Source: Paraphaeosphaeria minitans | Taxonomy: Eukaryota > Ascomycota > Dothideomycetes > Pleosporales > Didymosphaeriaceae | Assembly (NCBI GenBank): GCA_015832175.1 | Contig: WJXW01000012.1 | Span: forward strand, 392,001-456,000 | DNA: 64,000 nt | Direction of reading: 5' to 3' | Shown here: positions 34,292-44,156 of the stretch, one piece after another | Position numbering within the stretch: position 1 is the stretch's first letter | Layout: each line of letters opens with the position of its first letter | Notes under the pieces: model-generated | Told to the model about the DNA's origin: nothing | What the model saw: the letters and a program-made list of their open reading frames with translations, nothing else | Database searches by the model: none | Program-made: the position numbers and the translations under genes

Positions 34292-35650
34292 TCATACTCT
34301 CCTGCCACTTCCTCTCGGTCTTCCACGACCTCTCGAAGGTGGCGGTGGCGGCTGCGTGGGAAACGCTGGTGGTCCTGCCATATATGGTGGTCCCATCGCC
34401 ACAGAGCCCGGCGTCTCCCACTTCATGCTCTGCACATACAGCCCAAAAGACTTGACTTCGTTGAGGATTTGACTGAGTGTCTGAGACTGCATGCCCTGCT
34501 CATGCAAGAGACGGCCCTGGAAGCTCTCACGCTCTTGACGAGCCTTGTCGTGGAAGCTGGCAGACGATGTTCGCCAATTCTCCTCGCGCTTGCCGTGTGC
34601 ATCTGCGGCGAGACGGCGACAGTCTTCGACCCACTTGATCTGGCTGGATATGAGCTTTGATTCTTGCCTGATCAGGTCGGGAACCGTGATGTCGTCGTCA
34701 TCCTGGTTTGCGCCTGGAGAGGGAAATGCTGCGGCCGGCGTGGTGCCGTTTCCATCAATCGAACGCCTGGATGGGCGAGCGTTCTGGTTTTTCGCCGCCT
34801 GGGCAAAGTCCCAAGTGCTTTTCTCGTGCCATTCTTCTTTAAAGCGACGGAGAAGTCTCTGCACATGGTTGACAGATTCCGAAGTGTCTTCCTGGATATC
34901 GTCGCGCAGATTTGCGACAATGTTCTGGAGATGTTCCTTGGTGATCAGGGGCATAATGTCGTCGTCGTCAGTTGGGTCATTCGCATCGCTCTTGCCGCGG
35001 TCCAGCCTCTGCCTCTTCCTGGAGACCAGGTCTTTCTCGAGCTCGGCATCCGAGGCGCGGCGGGTGCGCTTGGAGAGAGGCGCGGTGGTCGCACCTGTCA
35101 CGGTGGCCGCACCTGTCGCGGTGACTGTCCCGTCGTCGTCGATGGTGATTGCGTCGGAGAAGTCTGTACCTACCCCGTTCACGGGTGGCTCATCCCCGTC
35201 TGTCGCAAATAGAGGACCCATGCAGACGGATGGACGCTTCGTGTGCATGACATCGTCGTATTTGACCATGTTGATGTTGTCTCCATACGTCTTGAGGACC
35301 ACTTGAAGCGAGCCGCGTGTTTCGACTGCTGCTGTGGCGTCCAAGGTCGCCAGTTCACGCTTCAAATGGTGGAGGAGGTCGGCGATCTTCTCTGCAGCGA
35401 GAGAGATGCGGAGCATATGCGCGGCGCCGTTGTGGGTGTCGCTGTCGCCGTTGCCGTTGTCGTTGTCGTTGCCGTTGCCGTTGCCGTTGTCGTTGCTGTT
35501 GCTGTTGGCGTTGTCGTTGTCTTCGTTGTTTCTGTTGTTGTCTTCGTTGTTGTCGCCGTTGCTGTCGCTGTCGCTGTCACTGCTCTGCGCGGACTGGTCG
35601 CCTGCGGTCTCCAAGGGCATCTCCTCGCGCTCTGCCCGTGGCGACTGCAT
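34292..35650 (-). CDS. Uncharacterised Asn/Asp-rich protein with C-terminal AT-hook-like motif
   Basis: A single uninterrupted exon of 452 codons; I do not recognise a family. Residues about 24-75 are a Ser/Asp then Asn/Asp/Gly run encoded by a degenerate GTTGTC/GTTGCC triplet repeat. After that comes a helical block (RISLAAEKIADLLHHLKRELATLDAT spans about 80-105), a basic nuclear-signal-like SKRTRR...SRKRQRLDRGK (about 190-220), an acidic DDDD, and a long charged helical region (about 230-400, with IRQESKLISSQIKWVEDCRRLAADAHGKREENW, given here only as its location). The C-terminus is Pro-rich and ends SRGRGRPRGSGRRV, an AT-hook-like GRGRPRG core. A chromatin- or DNA-associated nuclear protein is my inference. 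Two tandem-repeat blocks lie directly upstream of the start. Confidence 0.72.
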   Translation of the reverse strand: MQSPRAEREEMPLETAGDQSAQSSDSDSDSNGDNNEDNNRNNEDNDNANSNSNDNGNGNGNDNDNGNGDSDTHNGAAHMLRISLAAEKIADLLHHLKRELATLDATAAVETRGSLQVVLKTYGDNINMVKYDDVMHTKRPSVCMGPLFATDGDEPPVNGVGTDFSDAITIDDDGTVTATGAATVTGATTAPLSKRTRRASDAELEKDLVSRKRQRLDRGKSDANDPTDDDDIMPLITKEHLQNIVANLRDDIQEDTSESVNHVQRLLRRFKEEWHEKSTWDFAQAAKNQNARPSRRSIDGNGTTPAAAFPSPGANQDDDDITVPDLIRQESKLISSQIKWVEDCRRLAADAHGKREENWRTSSASFHDKARQERESFQGRLLHEQGMQSQTLSQILNEVKSFGLYVQSMKWETPGSVAMGPPYMAGPPAFPTQPPPPPSRGRGRPRGSGRRV

Positions 35651-35660
35651 GGCTGAGCGC

Positions 35661-35744
35661 GGACTGGAGAGCGCGTAGGAGGTGCTTCGGCTGGGACTGG
35701 AGAGCGCGTAGGAGGTGCTTCGGCTGGGACTGGATAGCGCGTAG
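35661..35744. repeat. 33-bp tandem repeat (2.5 copies) at the start codon of the AT-hook gene
   Basis: Two identical 33-bp copies (35661-35693, 35694-35726) and a partial third (35727-35744, one mismatch). The unit starts GGACTGGAGAGCGCGTAGGA. The block begins about 11 bp upstream of the minus-strand ATG at 35650, so it would lie in the 5' leader or proximal promoter. Confidence 0.9.
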
Positions 35745-35781
35745 AGCGTAAGAGGGAATTCGGGCGAGGCGATCCGCGCCG

Positions 35782-35890
35782 GCAGGTGTAGTTCTATGGC
35801 CAGCAGGTGTAATTCTAGGCGACAGCAGGTGTAGTTCTAGGCGACAGCAGGTGTAGTTCTGGGCGGCAGCAGGTGTAGTTCTGGTTCCGG
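35782..35890. repeat. 22-bp tandem repeat (5 copies)
   Basis: Five copies of a 21-22-bp unit, consensus GCAGGTGTAGTTCTAGGCGACA, start at 35782, 35803, 35825, 35847 and 35869. Differences are concentrated in the last eight bases. It lies 40 bp beyond the 33-bp repeat in the same upstream region. Confidence 0.88.
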
Positions 35891-36562
35891 GCGGCAGCAA
35901 GGAGCTCTCGCACGCGCTGTCTGTAGAGGAGGTGTGGAGCATCGGGCGCAATTGGAGGCGGAAGCTAGAGCTGCAGTGTCTAAACCGCACTGGGCCCTCG
36001 CGCACCATGACATGCACCCAAGCGCCTCCTGCGAGGCTGGCGAACGGCCGGTCTACTGTCTACTCTGAGTTTGTCTACCGCGGCGGCGCCTGTTGTTGAT
36101 CAGGATCAGGATCAGGGCGGACCTCCTGGTGGATCCCCCTCGAGCTCCCTACCACGTGCCGCACGCCGCACCCCGTCCTCGTCCCCGTCCCCGTCCCCGT
36201 CCCCGTCCCCGTCCCCTTGGCCTGCATCCTTCTCGCAGACGTGCCGCCGTCTGTTGTCGTCTGTTGTCGTCCTGTCGTCCTGTCGTCCTGTCGGTCCTCC
36301 AACAGCATGCCCTTTTCCGCTGCCTGTGCATCCTCGCCAGGCCCTTGACTCTACTCACATCCATCCCCCAATCCTTTGCCATCTACTGCCCATCCTGAGT
36401 GCTTATGCACCGCCTGCACCAGCCCACACCCTGCATCGTCTGGCCTCCGGTCCGTGGCCAAGCAGTGTACGACCCCGAGCCCGAAGCCAATCGCAATAGA
36501 CGTCGTCGTCGTCGTCGCTGCGTCTCTGCCCTCCGCAGCCTTGTAACCGCGCGTGCCACATT

Positions 36563-38441
36563 ATGGTGCCCTTCCGGGCTTCTCAGCACCACCGACGAAG
36601 CCTGCGCGACCTCGATGCCGGAAACGACGCCAGCAGACTCCAACCGAAGGAGCGCACCACCTACAACGTCGTCATGACCTTCCCGGTACATCCCATTGGC
36701 GCCATGCAGGGGTCTTTCGAGGAGTCGATGCTCGATGCCACCGGAGCGACCGGCTTTGTTCCCTTCAAGCAGCCCAAAAAGACCATAGAGCAGCGCCAGC
36801 ACATGCTCTGCCGAGAACATGACGCCCCAGAGCTGACTTGGAACTTCACCTACAACTGCCATTGGCGCAACAAGTCAAAGGGCACTTACCATCCCCTGTT
36901 AAAGACGGTCGCCCAGATCGTTTTTGGTGTGCATTTGCTGCATCAGCACCTCGAGAAGTCAGTTGCCGATGTGGCCGACATCTTGCTAAAGCATGTCAAC
37001 GAGCTCGACAGCTTTTTGCAACGAGCGAACGAGGACATTGAGGGAAGCTTGAAGGACATGCTGTTCCGGAGAAAGTGCTTGAAGGTCCCCATGGAGCACG
37101 TCAACGAGTTCGACCGCCTTCTCGACGATCGCACCTATCGCTTCCAGCTTCTCGAGGGCAACGTCACCATCGAACGGACCATCAATCGCATGTCGCAAAT
37201 GCTCGACGATTACTCCGTCGACATCAATACCTTCCAAAAGGCCAACCAGCAGCTTGACGCCTATCTCCTTCAAATAGGGCACAACTGGACAGCATTAGAT
37301 GGAGATATCGGGCGCATCTACTCGGCCATGTGCGGGAATACTGGAGGCTGGGCACAGTTCCTGCAGAGCTTGGTCGCCAAAGCCGAAAAGTTGGGCGTCG
37401 TCCTCGTGCAAGTGAGCAGCTATTGCAACGAGATCGAGAAACGGTGCGGAGCTGCTAGCCGCCGTAGTATGGTATGCGCCCCTCATGATAGCTGTCCATC
37501 TTTTCCGAACTTGTGCACCTTGTGTTTCACCGATTTGTAGCGCCCGCTAACGTATCTTGTTTGCGCAGGTGGCCAGCCGATCCTCGTCACGTAATTCCTC
37601 GAATTCGCGAGAAGCCGCACGTTCGTTCCGAAACATGGCGCAAAATAAGCCACTTCCAAGTGTGCCTAATGAACGCCCGCCCTTTGTGACCCCACCTTCA
37701 GCAAATGTGGAACTTGCATCCGGAGGTTCTTCGCGGCGGCAATCCCCTCCTGACCATGCTCGAATTCACGTCGTTTCGCATGAAAGCTCACAAGAATCTC
37801 TTCGGGAGGAGGAAGAGGAGGAAGAGGAGGATGATGAGGACCGACGACTGACGCTAAGGCAGCAGGACATCCACGTTGCACCGTCTGATATGGACGAAAC
37901 ATCTGGGGACTACCGTAACTCTTCGGGCGGCATTGACAGACGATCGGAAGATGTACAAATAGTCCTTCACCAGGATATGTATGAGGACACACCCGGACCC
38001 GCATCTTTTAGCGACGAGAAAGAGGTGGTCATGAGCGACGAAAAGGAAGTGCTCGTGCACAGTCCGCCATTGACGGGCAAAGATTCGGCCTATTCGTCTG
38101 TTTCCGGTACTTCGTATGCGTCTCCGACGTCAATACATCCGCGCTCGGCGTCGGCGCAATCTTCATCACATCCGCGTGCGCAGTTCGGGCTGTTCCCTAG
38201 TAACGGCCCAAGCACACCTAAACATTCGGTGTCAGGTCGCTACGGCGCCGTTTCCCCTGCGTTGACCGCGCGGCGGACACCCGAGCCGGCGTCCCCTCTC
38301 GTTCCTCCGCGCGCTTCAACCTCTCTCGATAATCATCTTCCTTCGTCGCGTAATCGTTTGTTGAAAAAGACGAGCCTTTCGTCGCTGAAGCGTCTGTTCA
38401 GCAAGAAAAAGCACAATTCCGTAGACACCATTGTAGAGTGA
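36563..38441 (+). CDS. Uncharacterised coiled-coil protein with Ser-rich basic C-terminus
   Basis: Exon 1 (36563-37471, 303 codons) and exon 2 (37569-38441) are joined across a 97-bp phase-0 intron (ATG|GTATGC...TTTGCGCAG|GTGGCC), giving 593 residues. Residues about 95-300 are strongly helical with heptad-like spacing (HLLHQHLEKSVADVADILLK; HVNELDSFLQRANEDIEGS; FQLLEGNVTIERTINRMSQM) and ENWTAL-type conserved-looking blocks. Residues about 300-593 are Ser/Pro-rich, with an acidic Glu/Asp run (about 385-395) and a basic tail LLKKTSLSSLKRLFSKKKHN, which could bind acidic membranes or act as a nuclear signal. No named domain is recognised. ATG at 36563 is the most upstream in frame; ATG at 36674 (MTFPVHPIGAMQ) is also plausible. 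Confidence 0.7.
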
Positions 38442-39233
38442 TTACTCCATGTGTTTGTTTCTTTGAGCGGCATCTGCTTTTCCCCAAAGCGAGTTGCGCA
38501 ACCATATACCCCTTTCGGCAGACTTGTTTTGGCTGCATTCGCGCTTCCTGAGCGTTTCAGGCGTTGGTTATATAGTACGTCCGTTTCCGTTGCAGGTGGC
38601 TACGATGCTTGTAGAGCGCGCGCAGAGCGTGGTCTGGGACGCGGAAGTGCCGTCCTCGTCTTGGGCTTCGAGCGGCGCGCGGGACTGCACAAGAAGCGCG
38701 ATCGCGGAGGTTCATAGGAAAGAAGAAGAGAGAGAAGAGAGGGAGAAAGAGAAGAAAGCTAGAGTGCCCGCCCGATGTTGCGGCACGCCGGATGTCTGGT
38801 AGGTAGAAAACAATCTCGTTTCAGAGTCATGCCTTCTCTGTCGAGTCCGTCTGTGTGTTGTTGTGTTTTCCCAGCAGCAGTGGTAAGAGCCCCCACAGGT
38901 GAGTAGGACGTGGTTGCCCTGCTGGGTTTTGTAGGCGGTAGCTCCGTCCGTCCTCTCACTCCCCTTAGCACACTTACCCTCCTCTACAGGGACAGATTCT
39001 TCTCTCCACACCATCCCGCAGCCAACATTGTTCTCCTCTTGTTGGTCGGCAGCGCGGGACTGCCGCCGTTTTCATTCGCTCCAAACCCTTTTGGCGTGCG
39101 TTGGCATAGCATCTCTTGTTTGCAGGCCGCAGCGCCACCTCACCAAGCAGCATCATTTAGCTTCTGCTAACCTGAGACGCCTTCTCGCCCCCCTCGCCGC
39201 CGGCTGCGGCACGACGGGCACGAAGGGCACGCC
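38442..39233. other. Intergenic between two same-strand genes
   Basis: About 0.8 kb; contains a purine-rich AGAAGAGAGAGAAGAG stretch near 38721-38755. Nothing supportable as a gene. Confidence 0.5.
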
Positions 39234-42200
39234 ATGCTACCACCCGACCGCGAGCTGAATGCCTCTGGCCGTAATAGTCGAGCTTCCGACATGTCTGTGG
39301 CATCGCGCGGCCCCTCGAGGGGGTCGACCACCGCAGCAAGGCATGACATGCTCGCACCGGCGGTTGCCTCAATGCTTCGAACCTCGACCGAGATGGGCAA
39401 CCTGGGAGGCTCTGCTATAGATCCGCTCTTGCCGAATGTGCCGCGAGCACCGCGGAGAGGAGGTGCTACTTCGCGGCTGTCGATTGCCTCATCACACTCC
39501 AATGCTTCGAATCGAACCGGTCCTCGACATCACCAATGGCATTCAACGGCCTCCGCCGGGACTCGACACTCGCGAGAGCACAACATGCCCCAGTACGTCC
39601 CTGATACCTTGTCACCCACGGTCATGAACGTTTCGGGCTCTTCACCGCTTGTACCGTTTGCGAGAGACCGTAGGGAGGGACACCGCAGCCTCTCCATGAC
39701 CATGGCAAATACATCCGAGCCGACCTTTCATCTGTCAAGCAATCGATCGATGGCGAGTCTGCGCAGCCACGATCGTCCTCGACGCCCCAAGTCCCCCTAC
39801 ATGTATCCCACTCGACTTCGGAGGCCCGGATATCGACCGGTCTCGCCAGCTCTGAGCGATACCGCTGGCTCATACCATCAGCTTCGAAACGGATACCCGG
39901 ACAATGGGTTACCGCCATACCCAGGACAGATGCGACTTCGTAGACCCTCGGAGACATCGATGCGTCGGCCGCCTAGCCGCTCTCAGACGCCGGTCTTCTA
40001 TGGTGATCCTCACCCAGATATCCCGCCTGTGCCGCCGTTGATGCCACATCGGTATGCTGCCCTAGAGCGTGAACGAGAGAGGAAGTCTCAGAGGTCTCAT
40101 CGGACTGCCTCTCACAGATCGGCGAAGCATTCCACCTCGAGCGGCTCCACAAACCGACGGTTTGATTCAGATATTCCTTCCTCCGACTCAACGTCACCTC
40201 CGACGCCGAGGGACAGCGACTTGCTTGTAAGCCCGACTGGTACTCACTCAATGCCCCGCAGCATGTCGGGCACAGTCAACTATTATGACTATACTGAGCA
40301 ATACGAGAATCAAGAGGTACCGGAACCCTCCGCTGGCGCAGTGCCCACAGGTTTTGTTAGGCATATAAAAACCATCATAGAAGAACGAGGAACACCGGAG
40401 CCAGTCTCGAAGGGAGGCAATGTCACCGCTCCGGATCGTGCAATGCAACACTCGGATGGAATGGTTCCCGATATTTCTGAGCTTCCAGCGTCACCAGTTC
40501 CCCGACGTATCACGCGTGATCTGGTTCTGGCAGGTATTGGACCTGAATCCTCGAGCGGAGAGGTGGAGATACATGGTGCAACAGCAGATACGAGGAGTTC
40601 AGAGCGTTCCGCAAGTGACTCCCAAGATGAAAATACAGCCTTCCGACGTGGTATTGGAAGCCGAGCTGTGCACCCTGCGCATTCAATAGATGCCAAGAAC
40701 CGGCACAGTATTCTGTCGCAGGCAGGTTCGAGTGTGATGGAATCTTCCACGCTTGAGTTCGCTGTCCGGTGTTCCATACCCATGGTAGCTGATAAGGGAC
40801 TGGCTCTGGACTTGGACAACGATACCACATCTGTGTATGCTCCTGACGCGGACCCGACTAGTGAAGATGGCATGACGGATCTTCTGGAAGGCTACCAGCG
40901 TACTGATACGAAAGATGCGGGCGAAGAGGCTTCAGAGGAGCAACTCAACGACGAGGAGCGCGTTGAGAAGAGAAGCAACCATGCTGCCAAATCCTCGGAT
41001 GAGCAGTCCTTCAAGTCCTGTACAGATGTGATCAAAGTCGCAGATCCTCCGATGAAGACCTTCGACCAAGCGACAGCCGAGTCGCGCGATGATTTGCCAG
41101 AGCCTGATCCACCCTTCAAGGATTCAGATGCAAGATCATTCACGACCTGTAAAGATGCAGTCACTCCTGATCGAGTTGGGCCCTTGACGGCGTCACGACT
41201 ACCGTCTTCGCAGCTCGTTGCTTCAGAAGCACCACTCCGAAAACCAATCTCCGAGATGCCGTCATCGTCGCCTTGCTTGCTAGAACGCCAAGCACCTCCT
41301 TCATTGACGTCTGAATCAAGCATGTCGCGGGTCGTTGGCAGGTTCCGAGCAAACTCAAAGCCAAGCTCCACGCCAGGCTCTGGGGCCGGGTCATTTTCGT
41401 CTCTGAAGGAATACGGAGCCCAGACATCTCCTGCCGTGCCTCCTAGAGAATCTAGCTCTTCACGGGAAGCGCAGCAGTCAAGAGGCGTCGCCAACTTTTT
41501 GCTTCGCTCTGTTCGCCAGCGTTTTGCTAAGCCTAGTCCTGGGTCGAATCTTAGACCTGGTAAAGAGGAAACAACTTCGGCTCCGCATGAGCTGGACGAT
41601 TTGAGTACCAACGCCGGCATTCCTACGCCACCTCCAATGAAGGACAGGATGTTGCTGGGCAACGGTATTGTATCTGCTGATCGGGCTGTTGAAGTGTTGA
41701 AAGCGCCCCAGCGAGTTTTGAAAAAAGAGCGAGTTCTGCCGCACCCACAGAGCGAGCCCATGACCATGCGTGGGAATATCATTGCACCGAAGGGCGGCAC
41801 GTCCACATCGGCTTCGAGTGCTACCGTCACTACTAGTGCACGCCAGACGTCGGTCACGACCCCATCACATGCAATGCCGGAAGCTTCCTCAGTGTATTCG
41901 CCGGAAAACGTCTCTTCTACTGGATCTCGTGACGAGATATCTCCGGGTGCCTTTGTTCAGACACCAGGGCTTCATCGCGACAGTCAGACCACGACACATT
42001 TGAGCTGGACCGGGCCCAACGGCTTCCATCCGTATCTCGTTGAGGGTGCGCGAGGTGGCAGAAACAGCCAGGAGGACTCCACGACCGATCTGAGGCTTCC
42101 TGGCTTCCGGCATGCCTTGACCCATCTCCCTGATTTGAAGGAAGAGTCGCATGAAGATTCGAGTCTCAATACTAGCGCCGGCAACTTTCGTCCGTTCGGA

Positions 42201-44156
42201 GGTAGCCAGCCTGCTGTATTCCGTATGTCCACCGATGGCCTGCCTGCAGCTCGGAGATATCCTTCTGTTAGGTCGTCGCGCAATAGTGCACTCCAGCAGA
42301 TGCACTTGCCCTCGATGAACTTTAGCAGCTTTGGCAGTTTTGATGACGCTTTGGACCATCGCGTATCCCGATCGTTAGACTTGGCTCCAGCTGCACGGGA
42401 GGAGCTGGCCCAGACGGTAATGCCGCGGTCGGCGTCGGCGGGCGAGGATCGAGAGAAATACAAGAGTGTGTTTGCCGGCCTTGATACCCCAGCGAAGACA
42501 TCTACGACGCGTCAGCATGCGGGTGGTGAGCTTTGGCCGCGCAAGTCGCCAGATCATCTTGTCAAGGAGGTAAATTCGTTAACCATTCCGTCTGTGAACG
42601 GCCTTACACTTCGACTATCGGAGATGCTACCACAGTTAAAGGAGGCCTTGGGCCTTGCGCAGTCGGACGAATTCCCTGACGAGGAGGGGATCATGGAGAA
42701 AGCCATGGAGAGGCTCAACGAGGTGGGCTTGCCAGTGCAGAAGCGGTCTTCGGCGCGCTTGCGTCCTGTCCCAGGTTCCCCGAACATGTTAGTCGTGGAC
42801 GACGAAGTATTCCAGGAGATCACTGGGAAAGAGAATAAGGAGAACCCATCGGGACGGGGGTACAAACGGGACAAAGCAGGTTTCGGTGCGGGAATAGCTG
42901 GTCAGGAAGGCGGTCAGGCCCACCGTGAAGCTGCTGCGTTGGTGGGGAGCGGCGTCGTCGCTCATGGGCTTGCACGTGACGATACAGTAAACACAACGGG
43001 GCTCGAGGCACCTTCCCCCGCTCACTTTCGTCAACACAACTCAACTTCTTACTCTTGCCACAAATTTTCTTCTCCTTCTTCACGTCCGTCAACGCGATCT
43101 CTTCGCTCGCGTGGAAGCACGACCACGGGGACTGTCACTGATACTCGTCCTTGGAATCTCGACAAGAACTATCCTTGGGCGACAGACCCGTCTGTCGACA
43201 TTTCGCTGCCTTCCCCTTCCGCGTCCAAGCAATCACCGCGGCCTGGGCCTTCGCACCTCCGCAACCGCCTCTCCAGCGCCTCGTCAGAGTCAGCGGGTAC
43301 GTCTAGCCCATACGGTACGTCAGCTTCACCCCCGGCGCGACGAGGCCCAGCAGGGCATTGCTACACCTCTATCGTCGACGGCAAGCGATCTATCGAGCCG
43401 TCAGCTGTTGGTTTTGTCGCGAGCGGCTACCCCATCGGACCTGTCCGCGTTCGTGACGACGACCAGTCCCACGGCGCGGGCGAGCGCTATCCTACGTCTG
43501 CTCTTCCACTTCCTTCGAACTTACACATATACCCAGGTCAGGCGAGCCACTTTTCACTTGAGACATCTGACGAGGAGGCCGAGACTACCTCTCCCCGGAA
43601 GACATTGTTCAGCCGCCGTCCTCGCCGCAACACCCGAGCTTCTGTCAATCGACGCGATCTGAGCCAACGTCGCGTACGGGAACTGCAGTCGTCGCGAGCA
43701 TCAGATCACAGCGTGCAAATCGAACCGGACGATCTTCCTGACCGCTCACGACGTCAGACCTTCGCAAACGCACAAGGGATGTCGAAGTTGACTTTCTGTG
43801 TTCAGTCCGTTAGCTACTTCTTGAAGAAGGGCTTGTACAAGATCCTCCCTTGTACTCGTCCAGAGACTCCCGTCGAACCCGACTCAGAGCCTGTCACGGT
43901 GCCTGTCAACTCTCGTGCCAGCTCGTCCAGCGACGAGACGATCCGCGCTCGCCAGAACTCTCCCTTCCCAGCCATCCGCGACGGTCCTGGTCATCGCTAC
44001 ACTCCTGGTTTCGTAATCTCGTTTCCCTCGCTCTCTGGCAGTATTTGTCACCCCAGCGAGGAGCCTGAGTCGGCGTTCCAATCGAACATCCAGCCTCGCA
44101 GCCGCCCATACGGCACCTCCCGCACCGAGGCAGCCGGCCTATCTGCTTCGCTGTAG
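39234..44156 (+). CDS. Uncharacterised 1640-residue Ser/Arg-rich protein with a double KEN box
   Basis: One continuous open frame of 1640 codons, exceptional for this window, with no need for an intron. Composition is Ser/Pro/Arg-rich and mostly disordered. Parts that look conserved rather than low-complexity are the N-terminal SRLSIASSHSNASNRTG block, SGTVNYYDYTEQYENQEVPE (about 346-365), and a short helical module at about 1118-1195 (NGLTLRLSEMLPQLKEALGL; FPDEEGIMEKAMERLNEVGL; SPNMLVVDDEVFQEI). Immediately after it comes TGKENKENPSG (about 1197-1207), two overlapping KEN boxes, the degron read by APC/C-Cdh1. The C-terminal part has KLTFCVQSVSYFLKKGLYKIL (near 1520). I do not recognise a named family; an intron hidden in frame cannot be excluded. 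A cell-cycle-regulated scaffold is inference. Confidence 0.72.
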   Translation: MLPPDRELNASGRNSRASDMSVASRGPSRGSTTAARHDMLAPAVASMLRTSTEMGNLGGSAIDPLLPNVPRAPRRGGATSRLSIASSHSNASNRTGPRHHQWHSTASAGTRHSREHNMPQYVPDTLSPTVMNVSGSSPLVPFARDRREGHRSLSMTMANTSEPTFHLSSNRSMASLRSHDRPRRPKSPYMYPTRLRRPGYRPVSPALSDTAGSYHQLRNGYPDNGLPPYPGQMRLRRPSETSMRRPPSRSQTPVFYGDPHPDIPPVPPLMPHRYAALERERERKSQRSHRTASHRSAKHSTSSGSTNRRFDSDIPSSDSTSPPTPRDSDLLVSPTGTHSMPRSMSGTVNYYDYTEQYENQEVPEPSAGAVPTGFVRHIKTIIEERGTPEPVSKGGNVTAPDRAMQHSDGMVPDISELPASPVPRRITRDLVLAGIGPESSSGEVEIHGATADTRSSERSASDSQDENTAFRRGIGSRAVHPAHSIDAKNRHSILSQAGSSVMESSTLEFAVRCSIPMVADKGLALDLDNDTTSVYAPDADPTSEDGMTDLLEGYQRTDTKDAGEEASEEQLNDEERVEKRSNHAAKSSDEQSFKSCTDVIKVADPPMKTFDQATAESRDDLPEPDPPFKDSDARSFTTCKDAVTPDRVGPLTASRLPSSQLVASEAPLRKPISEMPSSSPCLLERQAPPSLTSESSMSRVVGRFRANSKPSSTPGSGAGSFSSLKEYGAQTSPAVPPRESSSSREAQQSRGVANFLLRSVRQRFAKPSPGSNLRPGKEETTSAPHELDDLSTNAGIPTPPPMKDRMLLGNGIVSADRAVEVLKAPQRVLKKERVLPHPQSEPMTMRGNIIAPKGGTSTSASSATVTTSARQTSVTTPSHAMPEASSVYSPENVSSTGSRDEISPGAFVQTPGLHRDSQTTTHLSWTGPNGFHPYLVEGARGGRNSQEDSTTDLRLPGFRHALTHLPDLKEESHEDSSLNTSAGNFRPFGGSQPAVFRMSTDGLPAARRYPSVRSSRNSALQQMHLPSMNFSSFGSFDDALDHRVSRSLDLAPAAREELAQTVMPRSASAGEDREKYKSVFAGLDTPAKTSTTRQHAGGELWPRKSPDHLVKEVNSLTIPSVNGLTLRLSEMLPQLKEALGLAQSDEFPDEEGIMEKAMERLNEVGLPVQKRSSARLRPVPGSPNMLVVDDEVFQEITGKENKENPSGRGYKRDKAGFGAGIAGQEGGQAHREAAALVGSGVVAHGLARDDTVNTTGLEAPSPAHFRQHNSTSYSCHKFSSPSSRPSTRSLRSRGSTTTGTVTDTRPWNLDKNYPWATDPSVDISLPSPSASKQSPRPGPSHLRNRLSSASSESAGTSSPYGTSASPPARRGPAGHCYTSIVDGKRSIEPSAVGFVASGYPIGPVRVRDDDQSHGAGERYPTSALPLPSNLHIYPGQASHFSLETSDEEAETTSPRKTLFSRRPRRNTRASVNRRDLSQRRVRELQSSRASDHSVQIEPDDLPDRSRRQTFANAQGMSKLTFCVQSVSYFLKKGLYKILPCTRPETPVEPDSEPVTVPVNSRASSSSDETIRARQNSPFPAIRDGPGHRYTPGFVISFPSLSGSICHPSEEPESAFQSNIQPRSRPYGTSRTEAAGLSASL

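Larger units (their letters stand above)
35651..36562. other. Divergent promoter region with three repeat blocks
   Basis: Between the AT-hook gene (minus) and the coiled-coil gene (plus). Besides the 33-bp and 22-bp repeats it has a hexamer array (GTCCCC, about 36178-36217) and a short GTCGTCCT array (about 36250-36300). No gene is supportable. Confidence 0.6.
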
